Part shown: piece after piece, positions 27,544-37,123 of the stretch | Numbering within the stretch: position 1 is the stretch's first letter | Layout: every line of letters begins with the position of its first letter | DNA from: Roseovarius sp. SCSIO 43702 | Lineage (GTDB): Bacteria > Pseudomonadota > Alphaproteobacteria > Rhodobacterales > Rhodobacteraceae | DNA length: 64,000 bases | Reading direction: 5' to 3' | NCBI RefSeq assembly: GCF_019599045.1 | Contig: NZ_CP080623.1 | Location: 22,501-86,500 of the forward strand | Program-made: the position numbers and the translations under genes | The notes under the pieces: model-generated | What the model was told of the DNA's origin: nothing | Database searches by the model: none | What the model saw: the letters and a program-made list of their open reading frames with translations, nothing else

Positions 27544-27909
27544 TCAGACGCGCGGCGGCCCGCGCGCCTGTCTCGCGGGATCGCGCCACGGCGTGACAAG
27601 GCGCGTGCCTTGCCAGCGATTCGGCTGCTTCAGGGCTTTCCCGTCAAGGCGCGCAAGCGCATCCGCAGGCACGGGCAGGATCGCGGCTCCCACGAGGCGG
27701 CAGGCCTCGCAAATCTGCGACTTGGCGTGATCGTCGCTGCCGACATCTCCGCAGATCTCGGCCAGCGAGCCGCCCGCATCGAGATAGGCTGCCAGCCCCG
27801 GATCGGTATCGGAAGCCCCCACGCGATGCGCAAAGCCCGTGAGGGCAAAGCCAAGAACGACAGTCAGAAGGACAAGGGGCCTGAACATGATCGGTATCAC
27901 ACGGGTCAT
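27544..27909 (-). CDS. DUF2946-like exported protein
   Basis: A 121-residue protein with a hydrophobic N-terminal segment (PLVLLTVVLGFALTGFAHRVGA) as signal or anchor, and ICEACRLVGAAILP, whose CxxC resembles the DUF2946 pattern. It lies just upstream of the PCu(A)C gene on the same strand, so a copper-trafficking role is plausible but inferred. ATG codons at 27945 (GTG-like region), 27915, 27909 and 27888 compete; 27909 has GGAAG about 7 bases upstream. The tail is proline- and arginine-rich. Confidence 0.6.
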   Translation of the reverse strand: MTRVIPIMFRPLVLLTVVLGFALTGFAHRVGASDTDPGLAAYLDAGGSLAEICGDVGSDDHAKSQICEACRLVGAAILPVPADALARLDGKALKQPNRWQGTRLVTPWRDPARQARGPPRV

Positions 27910-27969
27910 TCGCATCTTCCGGCGTATCCTAAGCCGCCCCGGCATCCAACACCTTGATGCGCGACAAAC

Positions 27970-29817
27970 TCAATCACGACCGCGCGCTTCCGCCGCCACG
28001 AGTCTGAGCGCTCCGCGCAACGCCCGCGCGGTCAGACCACCCCCCGTCCCGTACCCCATCCGCGCCATCGCCGCATCCTCTTGCGGGTGTGCGGGCTGCG
28101 TGACCGATGCCGCCAAGAGCAGCAGCTTGCCCCGCAGCGAAGGCGCGAGATCGCCCAGGCGCTCGAGTGCAGGCAAGAGCACCTGCTCGATCTCGTCGAA
28201 ATCGGTGCCGAACGGGAAAGCGGGAAGCCGATCGCGATGCGGAACGAGCCATTGCCGCACGGTGTCGGGCAGGTTTTGCCGCGCCGTCTGAGGGATCGTG
28301 TAGCTCTCCGGCAACTTCCCCGCCGCCTTCGCCTTCCGCAGCAGCTCGTCCTGGAACCGGCTGTCGGCGATCTCGATCATCCGGGCGATCACCTCGGCAT
28401 CTGACAGCCCGCGCAGCCGGGCGATGCCGTACTCCGTCACCACCGCGTCCCGCATGTGCCGCGGCACCGTCACACTGTCGAGCGTCCAGCAGACATTGCT
28501 CTCGAGCTTGCCGCCCGACCGCCGCGTCGCCGGCAGGGTGATGACCGACAATGCGTCATCGAGCGCGAAGGCCTGCTCGACGAAGTTGAACTGTCCGCCC
28601 ACCCCGCTCACAACTTGCCCGTTCGCCACCGTGTCGGACATGACGTCTCCCAGAAGCGAGACCTTCATCGCGCCGTTAACGAACCGCGCCTTGACCCGCG
28701 CCGCGCGCTTGGCGGCCTCGTCCCCGTAAAGCTGATTAGTGAAACTCACCGGCATCATCGCGATTTTCTCGCGTTTCGCCTCCGGCATCTCCCGCAGGCG
28801 GCGATAAAAATCGCGCGTGTCCACGAAAAAACCCGCATGCACGACCTTGCCGTCCACCTCGCGGCGCAGCACCCCCTCCTCGTAGAGCGTCAGAAGCCCG
28901 CCCACGAACATCTCGGTCACCGCATAAAGACCCGTCTTGAAACTGCCACCGGGGTCCTCGGAGACCGGAAACGGGCACTCGGCCTGGATGGCTTGCGCCT
29001 CGCCGCGGTGTCGCAGGCGCAGGGCATGGGCCACCGCGTCCCCGATCGCGCCGATGCCGATCTGCAACGTGCCGCCATCCGCGACGAGACGCGAGACATG
29101 CAGACCGATCGCCTGCGCCGCATCGTCCACCGGGCGCTTGACCGCCGAGAAAAGCTCGAACGGCTCTTCCGGCTCGAGCACCATCGCGAACTCCCCCGCG
29201 TCGAGGATCGCGCCCGCGCCATCGAGGAACGGCAACTCCGGCCCGATCTCGGCCACCGCCATGAAATCGATCTTGCCCGCGCGCCGCATGTCGAAGAGGT
29301 CGGTGGAGATGTCGGTGTTGCACGACAGGCTGAACCGCCCTTCCCTTTCGGGCACGAGCTGGACAAGCACGTTCGGATCGCTCTCGATCAGAACGTCACG
29401 CGCATGGGTATAATTGGCCGAGACATAGCTCTGCTGCATCGTCTCGACCCCCAGCCACCGCCCCGCCAGAAGGAAAAACTCCGTGACCTCGATGTTGGCG
29501 GGCAACCGCCCCCTGCGCATCAGGTCGGCATAGAGGATCTGCGGATACGCACCGAAAAGCCTGTCGCTCGCAGGTTCGAGAAACCGCTTTTCCACGTCGG
29601 ATTTGGTTGCCGGCACCTCGAGCGTCAGCGCGGTGAAAATCGTGAGCCGCGTCTCGGGATGCTCGCAGGCGTACCTGACAAGCGCATTGACCAGCGTGAC
29701 GGGCTTGCCCAGTCCGAGGGGCAGCGCAAGGCGCACCTCGCCCCCGGTCCGCTCGAAGATGGCGCGCGCGGCGGCGTCCGCATCGCTCAGGCGCTCGGGC
29801 GTCAAATCTCGCTCCAC
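27970..29817 (-). CDS. acetyl-CoA hydrolase/transferase family protein
   Basis: A 615-residue protein of the acetyl-CoA hydrolase / CoA-transferase family, longer than the usual 430-500 residues. Visible are VRLALPLGLGKPVTLVNALVRYA near the start, GGTLQIGIGAIGDAVAHAL, and the C-terminal GQVVSGVGGQFNFVEQAF...ESNVCWTLDSVTVPRHMRDAVVTEYGIARLRG. It moves or hydrolyses CoA thioesters. The GTG start at 29817 lies inside the end of the FadB-type gene (16-base overlap), so it is translationally coupled to beta-oxidation. It may recycle CoA from short-chain products. Confidence 0.85.
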   Translation of the reverse strand: MERDLTPERLSDADAAARAIFERTGGEVRLALPLGLGKPVTLVNALVRYACEHPETRLTIFTALTLEVPATKSDVEKRFLEPASDRLFGAYPQILYADLMRRGRLPANIEVTEFFLLAGRWLGVETMQQSYVSANYTHARDVLIESDPNVLVQLVPEREGRFSLSCNTDISTDLFDMRRAGKIDFMAVAEIGPELPFLDGAGAILDAGEFAMVLEPEEPFELFSAVKRPVDDAAQAIGLHVSRLVADGGTLQIGIGAIGDAVAHALRLRHRGEAQAIQAECPFPVSEDPGGSFKTGLYAVTEMFVGGLLTLYEEGVLRREVDGKVVHAGFFVDTRDFYRRLREMPEAKREKIAMMPVSFTNQLYGDEAAKRAARVKARFVNGAMKVSLLGDVMSDTVANGQVVSGVGGQFNFVEQAFALDDALSVITLPATRRSGGKLESNVCWTLDSVTVPRHMRDAVVTEYGIARLRGLSDAEVIARMIEIADSRFQDELLRKAKAAGKLPESYTIPQTARQNLPDTVRQWLVPHRDRLPAFPFGTDFDEIEQVLLPALERLGDLAPSLRGKLLLLAASVTQPAHPQEDAAMARMGYGTGGGLTARALRGALRLVAAEARGRD

Positions 29818-31871
29818 CCCTCGTCGGGCTTGAACCGGTCGCCATGCCGATCCGCCAGGTCCTCGAGCCGCTTGCGCACCTCCTCGGTGCCGCGCGACCG
29901 GGCATAGTGGATGGGGCCGCCCCGGAACGGGGCAAAGCCGGTTGCGAAGATCATTGCGCCGTCAACCTCCTCGGGGTTGCGGGCGACGTCGCGGCGCAAA
30001 CATTCGACGCAGGCATCGACCATCGGAAGGATCAGCCGGTCGGTCAGGTCATCCGGGCCATCCTCCTCGGGGTCGGGATGCGGCGTGCCGTCGGACCAGT
30101 CATAGAATCCCTCGCCGGCCTTCTTGCCGGTCTCGCCCGCTTCCACCTTCTTGCGCAATCTATCGCTGATCTCGGGCATCGGCTTCTCGAGCGTCTCGCG
30201 CAGGCTCTCGGCCACGTGAAGACAGATGTCGAGCCCCACCTGATCGGCAAGCGCGATCGGCCCCATCGGCATCCCGAAATCCATCGCGGCCTTGTCGATC
30301 ACTTCCTTGTCCACTCCCTCATCCATGAGGACCATCGCCTCCATGAGGTAGGGCGTCAACGCCCGGTTGACGAGGAAGCCCGGATAATCCCGCACACGCG
30401 CCGGAAGCCGGTCGATGGCGCCGCAGAACGCCGCCAGCCTGTCGATGACCTTCTTCTCGGTGCCATCATGCGCCACGACCTCGACAAGCTGCATCTTGGA
30501 CACGGGGTTGAAGAAATGCAGGCCTGCGAATTTCTTGGGCCGTTTCACGCCCTCCGTCAATTCGTCGAGCGGGAGGCTCGAGGTATTGGTGGCAAGGATC
30601 GCGCCGGTTTTCATCTTCTTCTCGGCATCGGCATGGATCTTGGCCTTGAGCTCCGGGTCTTCCGGCACCGCCTCGATCACCAGGTCCGCCTGCGACAGGC
30701 CATAGCCCTTCGGATCGGGCATCAGCCGATCAAGCGCGTCGCGCGTCTCGATCCCGCTCAGGTGCTTCTCCTTGCACAGCTCGACGGCCAGCTTCATCGC
30801 CTTGCCCAGCGGGTCGAGCTTCACGTCGCCGAGCGTCACGCGCTTGCCCCTGATCGCGGCCCAGGCGGCGATCTCGGCCCCCATCGAACCTGCGCCGATC
30901 ACATGCACATGCGCGATCCCGTCATCGCCCTTGGCGGCGTCCTTCAGCCCCTGCCGGAGGAAGAACACCCGGCGCAGGTTCTTGGACGTATCGGTGTCGA
31001 GAAGCCGCGCGAAGCTTTCGATCTCGGCCTTCTGCATCTCCTCGCGGTCGTCGCCATGCTCTTCCCACAGGTCGATAAGCGCGTAGGGCGCCGGGTAATG
31101 CTCCTTCGGGGCCTTCTTGGCGGTTTCCGACCGCATCCTGCGCGCGGCATAGCTCCGCGCCTGGTCAAATCCCATCGCCCGCGCCTTGAGGCCGGGACCA
31201 TCCCGCTCGACCTCGCCCGCGACGATGGCCTCTACCGCGGCGCGCACATGCCGCTCCTCGGTCACGACATCCGCGATCCCGAGCTTTTTCGCCTTGCCGG
31301 TATGCGCGGTCTTGCCGGTCAGCATGAGGGTCATCGCCTCGAGCGGATCGATGAGGCTCGTGAGGCGGAATGTCCCGCCAAGCCCCGGATGCAGCCCGAG
31401 ATTGACCTCCGGAAAGCCGAACTTCGCCCCGTCAACCGCGATCCGGTGGTCGCAGGCCAGCGCGATCTCGAATCCGCCGCCCAACGCGGCGCCATGCACG
31501 ACGGCGATGGTCGGACATTCAAGCCCCTCGAGCCGGTCCAGCACCTCGTGCCCCTGCCGCAGCAGGTCGGCGGCCCCCTCGTCGCCCATGTCCTCGAACC
31601 CGCGGATATCGGCGCCCGCGGCAAACCCGCCGGGCTTGGCCGACCGGATCACGACGCCCTTCGGGGTATTTTCCTCAAGCCGCGTGATCTCGGTCTCGAG
31701 ACCCTCGATCACCTCCCGCGAGATCGTGTTGGTCCCGCTTCCCTTGCAGTCGAGCGCAAGCCAGACGATCCCGTCCGCCTCACCCCGCCGCCACGGCTTG
31801 GCCTTGGACTCCTCGGCAGGCCCGAGCTCCAGTTTCGTCTCACCCAGATATTCAAGCACCGGTCCCGTCAT
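29802..31871 (-). CDS. fadJ: fatty acid oxidation multifunctional protein, FadB/FadJ type
   Basis: A 689-residue protein with an N-terminal enoyl-CoA hydratase domain (VVHGAALGGGFEIALACDHRIAV and FPEVNLGLHPGLGGTFRL, with the two catalytic Glu at about 135 and 155) and a C-terminal 3-hydroxyacyl-CoA dehydrogenase (HVIGAGSMGAEIAAWAA NAD site, LHFFNPVSKMQLVEVV, YPGFLVNRAL). It performs hydration and NAD-dependent oxidation of acyl-CoA. The ATG at 31871 overlaps the thiolase stop by one base. The longer open frame upstream is antisense-like thiolase sequence. Confidence 0.9.
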   Translation of the reverse strand: MTGPVLEYLGETKLELGPAEESKAKPWRRGEADGIVWLALDCKGSGTNTISREVIEGLETEITRLEENTPKGVVIRSAKPGGFAAGADIRGFEDMGDEGAADLLRQGHEVLDRLEGLECPTIAVVHGAALGGGFEIALACDHRIAVDGAKFGFPEVNLGLHPGLGGTFRLTSLIDPLEAMTLMLTGKTAHTGKAKKLGIADVVTEERHVRAAVEAIVAGEVERDGPGLKARAMGFDQARSYAARRMRSETAKKAPKEHYPAPYALIDLWEEHGDDREEMQKAEIESFARLLDTDTSKNLRRVFFLRQGLKDAAKGDDGIAHVHVIGAGSMGAEIAAWAAIRGKRVTLGDVKLDPLGKAMKLAVELCKEKHLSGIETRDALDRLMPDPKGYGLSQADLVIEAVPEDPELKAKIHADAEKKMKTGAILATNTSSLPLDELTEGVKRPKKFAGLHFFNPVSKMQLVEVVAHDGTEKKVIDRLAAFCGAIDRLPARVRDYPGFLVNRALTPYLMEAMVLMDEGVDKEVIDKAAMDFGMPMGPIALADQVGLDICLHVAESLRETLEKPMPEISDRLRKKVEAGETGKKAGEGFYDWSDGTPHPDPEEDGPDDLTDRLILPMVDACVECLRRDVARNPEEVDGAMIFATGFAPFRGGPIHYARSRGTEEVRKRLEDLADRHGDRFKPDEGWSEI

Positions 31872-33154
31872 CACACCGCCTCCATCAGCATCGCACCGCC
31901 CAAGCCGCCGCCGATACACTCGGTGGCGATCCCGGTCTTGTGACCCAGCCGTTTCATCGCGTTGACAAGGTGCAGGACGATGCGGTTGCCGCTCGTCCCG
32001 ACCGGGTGGCCCAGCGAGATGGCACCACCGTCGACGTTGAGCCGGTCGCGGTCGATCGCGCCCGCCGCTCCATCGAGGCCCAGCACCTCGCGACAGAACC
32101 CCTCGTCCTGCCACGCGGCGAGACAGGCCAGCACCTGCGCCGCGAAGGCCTCGTTCAACTCCCAGAGGTCCACGCTCTCCATGGTCAGATCATGCCGCTG
32201 CATGAGGGGCGTTGCGCTCAACACCGGCCCGAGCCCCATGACGGACGGGTCGAGCGCGGCCCACTCACTGTCCACGATCCGCGCAAGCGGCGTGAGCCCG
32301 TGTTTCTCGACCGCCTCCTCCGAGGCCACGATCACCCAGGACGCGCCGTCGGTGATCTGGCTGGAATTGCCCGCCGTCACCTTGCCATATGGCCTCTCGA
32401 AGGCGGGCTTGGGCTTGGCGAGACCCGCCATGTCGCTGTCGGGACGCACGCCGTTGTCGTGATCATAGGCGTTGCCGTCGCGGTCGAAGGCCGGCATCAC
32501 CTCGTCTTCGAGCCAGCCTTCCTCCTGCGCTCGCGCAAGGCGATGATGGCTCTCCATCGCGTAGGCATCCGCCGTCTTGCGGTCGATGTCGAACCGATGC
32601 GCCAGAACCTCGGCGGTCTGGCCCATGTTCAGCTCCGTTATCGGATCGGTGAGACCGCGCTGGAGCCCGATGACCGGCTTGAAGAATTCCGGGCGGATAC
32701 CCGTCATCGCTTTCGCCTGATCAAGCGGCCCCTTCGCCTGCGCCATCTGGCCGAACCACTCCACCGCGCTTTGCCGCAGCACGAGCGGCGCATGGCTCAG
32801 CGCCTCGGCCCCACCCGCGAGGATCATGTCGTGGCTTCCGTCGCGGATATAGCGATAGGCCGTGTCGATGGATTGCATTCCGGATCCGCAGTTGATCTGC
32901 ATCGTGAACGCCACCATCTCCTCGCCAAGGCCCAGCCTGAGCGCCGCGACACGCGCGGGGTTCATCTCGTCGGCGATCACGTTGACACAGCCCAGGATGA
33001 CGAGGTCCAGCGCCTTGCGATCGAACCCCTGACGCGCCAAGAGCGGACGGCCGCATTGCACCGCAAGATCGACCGGGGTGAACGGTCCGGGTTTTCCTTC
33101 GGCCTTGAGAAACGGGGTTCGCGCCCCGTCGACGATATAGACAGGTCGTGTCAT
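31871..33154 (-). CDS. fadI: acetyl-CoA C-acyltransferase (thiolase), FadA/FadI type
   Basis: A 427-residue thiolase with acyl-carrying Cys in INCGSGMQS (C89), LNEAFAAQVLA (Asn/Glu), the catalytic His in ISLGHPVGTSG and the second Cys in ATECIGGGLGGAM. It cleaves 3-ketoacyl-CoA to acetyl-CoA. Length matches FadI better than FadA (about 390). Its ATG overlaps the FadE stop by 4 bases and its stop overlaps the next start by one base, so the whole beta-oxidation operon is coupled. Confidence 0.9.
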   Translation of the reverse strand: MTRPVYIVDGARTPFLKAEGKPGPFTPVDLAVQCGRPLLARQGFDRKALDLVILGCVNVIADEMNPARVAALRLGLGEEMVAFTMQINCGSGMQSIDTAYRYIRDGSHDMILAGGAEALSHAPLVLRQSAVEWFGQMAQAKGPLDQAKAMTGIRPEFFKPVIGLQRGLTDPITELNMGQTAEVLAHRFDIDRKTADAYAMESHHRLARAQEEGWLEDEVMPAFDRDGNAYDHDNGVRPDSDMAGLAKPKPAFERPYGKVTAGNSSQITDGASWVIVASEEAVEKHGLTPLARIVDSEWAALDPSVMGLGPVLSATPLMQRHDLTMESVDLWELNEAFAAQVLACLAAWQDEGFCREVLGLDGAAGAIDRDRLNVDGGAISLGHPVGTSGNRIVLHLVNAMKRLGHKTGIATECIGGGLGGAMLMEAV

Positions 33155-35403
33155 TCCGCAGCCACCTTCTCGATCCGATCCTTGTTGAGCCCTTCGAAGT
33201 AGTGCGCAAGCTCCTCGGGCGTGAAGTCGTCCACGGCGATCACCTTGGCCACGACCTCTTCCATCTCAGCGATCCTATCGCGATCGTCCTGCGAGATGAT
33301 ACCGGCGGCGAGTCCGCTGTCGGGTGTATGCTTCGCCTCCCGCAGGGTCTTCATGGTTGGCGCCAGCGCGTTCACCCGCTCGAAGGCCTCGTTCAGGATC
33401 GCGATACCGCCACGCGCGCAGCCGGGATGGATGCGGCCGGTGATCCGCTCGCGCGTGCCCGAGGGCGCATAGATCAACTCCGCGCACTCTTCGGTGAGCT
33501 TGTCGCTCGGGCCGCGCGCCGATCCGCCGGGAACGGTCAGGACCCGCGCCAGCCATGCCGCCGCCCGTGAGGGGAAATTGGCCAGCACCTCGTCCATCGC
33601 CACGCGGATCGCGCCGAACGCGCGGATCGAGGCGAAACGCAGCAGCGGGACGTCTTCCTCGGGCTTGCCGTCGTCGCGCCACCGCTTGAGCGCGGCCGAG
33701 AGCAGGTACATCTCCGACAAGATGTCGCCCATCCGGGTCGAAATCATCTCCTTGCGCTTGAGCGCACCACCCATGGTCAGGAAGGCGAGGTCGGCGACAA
33801 GCGCATAGGACGCCGCCCAGCGCGACAACTCGCGGTAGATCGGCGTCGCCGCCCCCGCATCGTCGGGCGCCGGTGCGAGATATGATCCCGACCACGACCG
33901 CAGGATGCTGCGGCCCACCGTCTTGAACGCATGACCCACGTGCTTCCAGAAATACGTGTCGAACTCGGCGAGGCTCTTGTCCTTGTCCTCTTCCTGCAAG
34001 GCCAGCATCTCGTTCAGCAGGTAGGGATGCGCCCGGATCGACCCCTGCCCGAAGATGATGAGCGACCGGGTCACGATATTCGCGCCCTCCACCGTGATCC
34101 CGATGGGCACCGCGCGATAGAGCGGCAGAAGATAGTTCGACGGCCCGTCGATCACCGCCTTGCCCGAGTGGACATCCATTGCATCGTTGATCGCCTCGCG
34201 CATCCGGAAGGTCGCATGGGCCTTCATGATCGCCGAGATCACCGAGAGCGCGCGCCCCTCGTCCAGGCCCGCACAGGTCAGGCGCCGCGCCGATTCGATG
34301 ACATAGGCATCGGCGGCAAGCCGGCCCATCCGGGTCTGAACCCCGCCGAACTTGCCGATCGGCAATCCGAACTGCTCGCGGATGCGCGCGTAGGCCCCGG
34401 TCGTGTGCGCCGAGAGCGCGACCGCCGCCGCACCCATCGACGGAAGCGAGATGCCGCGCCCGGCCGCCAGCGCGCTCATCAGCATCATCCAACCGCGCCC
34501 GGCATAGTCCGGCCCGCCGATGATATGATCGAGCGGCACGAACACGTCCTCGCCGGTCGTCGGCCCGTTCATGAACATGGTCGAGGACGGAATATGGCGC
34601 CGCCCGGTTTCGACGCCCGGAAGGTCGGTGGGCACCAGCGCGCAGGTGATACCGATATCCTCTTCCTCGCCCAAGTGCCCGTCGGGATCCCGCAGCTTGA
34701 ACGCAAGCCCCAGGACCGAGCAGACCGGCGCAAGGGTGATATACCGCTTCGCCCAGTTGAGCCGGATGCCGAGCACCTGCTCGCCGTCCCACTCGCCCAT
34801 CTCGATGATGCCCTCGTCGACCATCGCCGAGGCATCCGACCCCGCCTGATCGCTGGTCAGGCCGAACGCCGGAAGCTCGCGCCCGTCGGCCAGCCGCGGC
34901 AGCCAGTAGTCCTTCTGTTCGTCGGTTCCGAACATGTGAAGAAGCTCGCCGGGGCCGAGCGAGTTCGGCACCATCACGGTCACCGCCGCCGCCACCGAGC
35001 GCGTCGCGATATAGCGCACGACCTCGGAATGCGCGAAGGCCGAGAAGCCCAGGCCGCCGTATTTCTTCTCGATGATCATGCCGAAGAACTTCTTTTCGCG
35101 CATGAAATTCCAGACCTCGACGGGCAGATCGGCCGCCTCCTGGTTGATCGTCCAGTCGTCGATCATCCCGCAGAGCTCTTCGCACGGTCCGTCGAGAAAC
35201 GCCTGCTCCTCGTCCGTCAGAACGGGTTTCTCGACATCGTGGAGCTTAGACCAGTCGGGGTTGCCCGAGAAAAGCTCGGCCTCCCACCAGACCTCGCCGG
35301 CATTCAGTGCCTCGGCCTCGGTATCAGACAGTTTCGGAAGCACGGATTGCGCCCATTTGTGGATGGGTCGGGTAATCCACTTGGCACGAAAGGAATGTTC
35401 CAT
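33151..35403 (-). CDS. fadE: acyl-CoA dehydrogenase, FadE type
   Basis: A 750-residue acyl-CoA dehydrogenase of the long FadE type: an N-terminal helical segment, FFGMIIEKKYGGLGFSAFAHSEVVRYIATRS, GLTSDQAGSDASAM in the FAD/substrate region, ARIREQFGLPIGKFGGVQ, and an additional C-terminal extension of about 250 residues that enterobacterial FadE also has. It introduces the first double bond into acyl-CoA. The ATG at 35403 has GGGGGAA 9 bases upstream. It is the first gene of the operon fadE-thiolase-fadB/J-CoA hydrolase. Confidence 0.9.
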   Translation of the reverse strand: MEHSFRAKWITRPIHKWAQSVLPKLSDTEAEALNAGEVWWEAELFSGNPDWSKLHDVEKPVLTDEEQAFLDGPCEELCGMIDDWTINQEAADLPVEVWNFMREKKFFGMIIEKKYGGLGFSAFAHSEVVRYIATRSVAAAVTVMVPNSLGPGELLHMFGTDEQKDYWLPRLADGRELPAFGLTSDQAGSDASAMVDEGIIEMGEWDGEQVLGIRLNWAKRYITLAPVCSVLGLAFKLRDPDGHLGEEEDIGITCALVPTDLPGVETGRRHIPSSTMFMNGPTTGEDVFVPLDHIIGGPDYAGRGWMMLMSALAAGRGISLPSMGAAAVALSAHTTGAYARIREQFGLPIGKFGGVQTRMGRLAADAYVIESARRLTCAGLDEGRALSVISAIMKAHATFRMREAINDAMDVHSGKAVIDGPSNYLLPLYRAVPIGITVEGANIVTRSLIIFGQGSIRAHPYLLNEMLALQEEDKDKSLAEFDTYFWKHVGHAFKTVGRSILRSWSGSYLAPAPDDAGAATPIYRELSRWAASYALVADLAFLTMGGALKRKEMISTRMGDILSEMYLLSAALKRWRDDGKPEEDVPLLRFASIRAFGAIRVAMDEVLANFPSRAAAWLARVLTVPGGSARGPSDKLTEECAELIYAPSGTRERITGRIHPGCARGGIAILNEAFERVNALAPTMKTLREAKHTPDSGLAAGIISQDDRDRIAEMEEVVAKVIAVDDFTPEELAHYFEGLNKDRIEKVAAE

Positions 35404-35484
35404 TGATGCGTTCCCCCTTTTGACGGACAACCGCGAGACAGTGCGCGCGGTTCCACCGGGAACAGCTTGCCACAGGTCAGCGTC

Positions 35485-36558
35485 TCAGTCTTCAACCTCG
35501 TCAAGCGACGCAGGTTCCAACGCCGCATAGTAGGCGGCCAGCGCCTCGATCTCCGCATCATCGAGATCGCGGGCCGACTTGAACATCAGCTCCGCCGCCG
35601 GCCCCCCGCCCCGTGCGCCCTCGCGCCAGAGCTTCAGTTGCGCGGCAAGATAGGGCGCACCCTGCCCGGCAAGCGACGGGAAAGCGGGGTTGAGCGGCTC
35701 CGGCCAGGGGCCGTGACAGGCGCGACAGGACGGCACGCTCTCGGATGCGCCCTCGGCATAGGCCAGCGTCTTCCCGTCCCGCGCCAGGTCATCCATCGGC
35801 GCGGCGTCCCCCTTGGGCTCGACCTCCGCGAACCTCCGCGCGATCCGCGCGATCGCATCCTCCGGCACCCCCGACATCGCCTGCGCCATGATGCCACTGT
35901 CACGCGCGCCCGTTCTGTAACCCGCGAGACTCTGCGCGATGTAGCCCTCCGAGAGGATGTCGAGGCGGGGGACATGCGGGTTGGTGCTTCGGCCGTTCTC
36001 ACCGTGGCACATGGCGCAGGATCCGGCAGCCTCGCCACCCGTCAGCGTCTCGTAGTCGGTCCCGCTCATGCCATCCATCGCCCTCAGGAAGGCCACCACG
36101 GGCCAGACATCGTCCGCGCGCTCGGCGGGCCACGCGGGCATCCCGCTCATCTTCACGCCGTTGTGCACGATCCAGTGCAACTCGGCGTCGCTCCAGTCGC
36201 CGCCTACCCGGTCGAGGCGCGGCGGCACCGGTAGCATCCGCTTCACCGTCGCGCTGCGCTCGACCCCCGGCGCGCCATGGCACGCCTTGCACGCACTCTC
36301 GTAATGTCCCGCCCCCAGCGCCACCATCCCCGGCGTGTCGAGGTCCTCGGGCACCTCCGTCTCGGCCAGCGCCCGCAGCGCCACCGCATTCTCGAATGTC
36401 GTGTGAAGCGCCCAGCCGACGCCCGGAAGGTGGTCCTTGCGCGCCGACACGTTGTAGAGGCCGAAGGCCACGACCGCCGCGCCCGCCAGCGCGCCAAACC
36501 CCGCCAGCGTCAGAAGGACCACGCCCGCGGTCCGACGATCCAGGTCACGCAGTTTCAT
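35485..36558 (-). CDS. tri-haem c-type cytochrome
   Basis: A 357-residue protein with one N-terminal membrane segment (TAGVVLLTLAGFGALAGAAVVAFGLYN) and three haem-attachment motifs: CKACH (90-94), CAMCH (181-185) and CRACH (278-282), each in a cytochrome c fold with downstream Met (for example SGMPAWP). It lies in the oxidase operon and is the likely membrane-anchored electron donor. The ATG at 36558 has GGAGG 7 bases upstream; another at 36564 is immediately against the GGAGG. The gene overlaps the CtaG gene by 14 bases. Confidence 0.82.
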   Translation of the reverse strand: MKLRDLDRRTAGVVLLTLAGFGALAGAAVVAFGLYNVSARKDHLPGVGWALHTTFENAVALRALAETEVPEDLDTPGMVALGAGHYESACKACHGAPGVERSATVKRMLPVPPRLDRVGGDWSDAELHWIVHNGVKMSGMPAWPAERADDVWPVVAFLRAMDGMSGTDYETLTGGEAAGSCAMCHGENGRSTNPHVPRLDILSEGYIAQSLAGYRTGARDSGIMAQAMSGVPEDAIARIARRFAEVEPKGDAAPMDDLARDGKTLAYAEGASESVPSCRACHGPWPEPLNPAFPSLAGQGAPYLAAQLKLWREGARGGGPAAELMFKSARDLDDAEIEALAAYYAALEPASLDEVED

Positions 36559-37123
36559 TCGCATCCTCCCGCAAACTCGACCGCGCCAGTGCCAGCGCCC
36601 CGAAGAGGTAGATCGGCGTACCGATTCCCAGCATCAGCATGCCGCCCAGTTGCTGCCCGGTCAGGTTCGGCGCCCGCCCGCAGATCTCGGCATAGAGATC
36701 GTTCGGCGCTAGGATCAGCAAGGCCCCCAGAAGCGTCATGTGCATCGACGTCACGAACAGCCCGCCGGCGCCGAGGAGCGGCTCGCGCGCGGTGAGCGCA
36801 CTGGCCCAGACGGCCCATCCGGCCGCGAAAAAGCTCGCCTGCTCGACCACCGCGACCCAGAGCGAAAGCCGCGCCGGCCCGTGCAGCCCCGGCAGGTGCC
36901 AGAACCAGACGATGACGAACTCGATCAGCACGCCCAGCATGACCGGGAGTCCGACCCGCCGCGCAAGCCCCGGCGCAGCCAGCACCACGAGCGGCGCGGC
37001 GACGGCGACAAGACCCATGTGCCGCAGCATGTGCCCGGCGAACTCGCCCAGCCACGCCTCCCACGGCGGAAGGTAGAGGGCCGCGAAGGTCATCGCCGCG
37101 CCATATGCCGCGAACCTCCTCAT
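36545..37123 (-). CDS. ctaG: cytochrome c oxidase assembly protein, caa3 CtaG type
   Basis: A 192-residue inner-membrane protein with several hydrophobic helices; HMLRHMGLVAVAAPLVVLAAPG, VIVWFWHLPGLHGPARLSLWVAVVEQASFFAAGWAVWAS and MHMTLLGALLILAPNDLYAEICG are typical of the caa3-type CtaG/DUF1404 family that helps copper insertion into cytochrome oxidase. It is not the Cox11 type, which has a soluble domain. Its ATG overlaps the preceding gene by 4 bases. Conserved His residues in helices fit metal handling. Confidence 0.82.
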   Translation of the reverse strand: MRRFAAYGAAMTFAALYLPPWEAWLGEFAGHMLRHMGLVAVAAPLVVLAAPGLARRVGLPVMLGVLIEFVIVWFWHLPGLHGPARLSLWVAVVEQASFFAAGWAVWASALTAREPLLGAGGLFVTSMHMTLLGALLILAPNDLYAEICGRAPNLTGQQLGGMLMLGIGTPIYLFGALALARSSLREDANETA

